This document shows, piece after piece, positions 63,931 through 64,000 of a stretch of 64,000 bases of DNA. A model generated the notes under the pieces. The model had not been told where the DNA came from. It saw only the letters and a program-made list of their open reading frames with translations, and searched no databases. The stretch is from Oceanobacter kriegii DSM 6294 (lineage in GTDB: Bacteria; Pseudomonadota; Gammaproteobacteria; Pseudomonadales; Oceanobacteraceae). The stretch lies in contig NZ_AUGV01000009.1 of NCBI RefSeq assembly GCF_000422845.1, positions 162,132-226,131 on the forward strand, given 5' to 3'. The first letter of the stretch is position 1. Every line of letters starts with the position of its first letter. A program made the position numbers and the translations under genes.

Positions 63931-64000
63931 GAGATCATCGAGAACGTTTTGGCACTGCCTGGCTTTGTCGTTGGTTGAACGTATCTCGTAGTGCCTACTA
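63879..64000 (+). CDS. IS3-family transposase OrfB, N-terminal part
   Basis: The -1 frame after the A6G site reads RYRFIRDHRERFGTAWLCRWLNVSRSAYY, the typical N-terminus of OrfB, whose DDE integrase domain would lie beyond the window. Only about 40 codons are visible. No independent start is obvious in this frame, so it is probably made only as an OrfAB fusion. Confidence 0.85.

Larger units (their letters stand above)
63511..64000 (+). mobile_element. IS3-family insertion sequence, left part
   Basis: The left end begins TGATCTTCCCCC, compatible with IS3-type terminal repeats that start with TG. It carries orfA and the beginning of orfB in the -1 frame and runs beyond the window, so its right end, repeats and target duplication cannot be seen. 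Confidence 0.85.

Overview
The window looks like chromosomal DNA of a GC-rich marine-type gammaproteobacterium, probably Oceanospirillales/Pseudomonadales-like. The support is the gene order nrdR-ribD-ribE-ribBA-ribH-nusB-thiL next to glyA, the presence of ettA, tkt and RND pumps, and the REP-like repeats. The assignment is inferred from gene content only; no database was searched.

Layout. (1) 1-8941 (+): the end of a [NiFe]-hydrogenase gene set. It runs: tail of a HupK/HoxV-like chaperone, hypA, hypB, a HupR/HoxA-type NtrC-family regulator, hypF, hypC, hypD, then a repeat-rich 483-bp gap, then hypE. Together these build and insert the NiFe(CN)2CO centre and regulate hydrogenase; the structural genes should lie just upstream of base 1. 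(2) 9041-11628 (+): a DoxX-type membrane protein and a FecI/FecR-type sigma/anti-sigma pair with no receptor gene beside it. (3) 11684-13523 (-): a DnaT-like protein with three DnaT domains overlapping a phage-lambda-P-like protein, a probable helicase-loading/primosome pair. (4) 13738-18502: a hotdog thioesterase, two tandem paralogues of unknown function, and transketolase. (5) 18849-21537 (+): a hybrid histidine kinase with a degenerate-receiver partner.

(6) 21555-34395: a spermidine/putrescine-type ABC importer (ATPase, two permeases, distant binding protein) with a MATE exporter in the same operon, a TorF-like porin, a type-B carboxylesterase, a DUF3237 protein, TetR and LuxR regulators, and an exported beta-lactamase-fold hydrolase. 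A shared palindrome (AGAAY-N2-RTTCT) lies in front of both the TetR gene and the importer operon, suggesting one regulon for uptake and hydrolysis of an unknown compound. (7) 34460-38390: SpoU-type RNA methyltransferase, sucrose phosphorylase, YjbQ, and a bestrophin-like channel. (8) 38448-45102: the C-terminal remnant of a histidine kinase, then a three-gene RND efflux operon behind a PmrA-like direct repeat. (9) 45173-47275: GlcG/HbpS-like protein, YbaK, DUF1653, SIMPL protein. (10) 47379-55247 (-): thiL, nusB, riboflavin genes, nrdR, a small unknown gene, glyA. (11) 55366-59595 (-): a 1409-aa multi-PAS GGDEF/EAL protein. (12) 59857-61521 (+): ettA.

(13) 61990-64000: an AT-rich accessory tail with two unknown genes that look like integron gene cassettes. 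One has a recognisable attC site; the second attC is cut by an IS3-family element that carries an A6G programmed-frameshift signal and runs off the window. No integrase gene, tRNA, rRNA or CRISPR array was seen.
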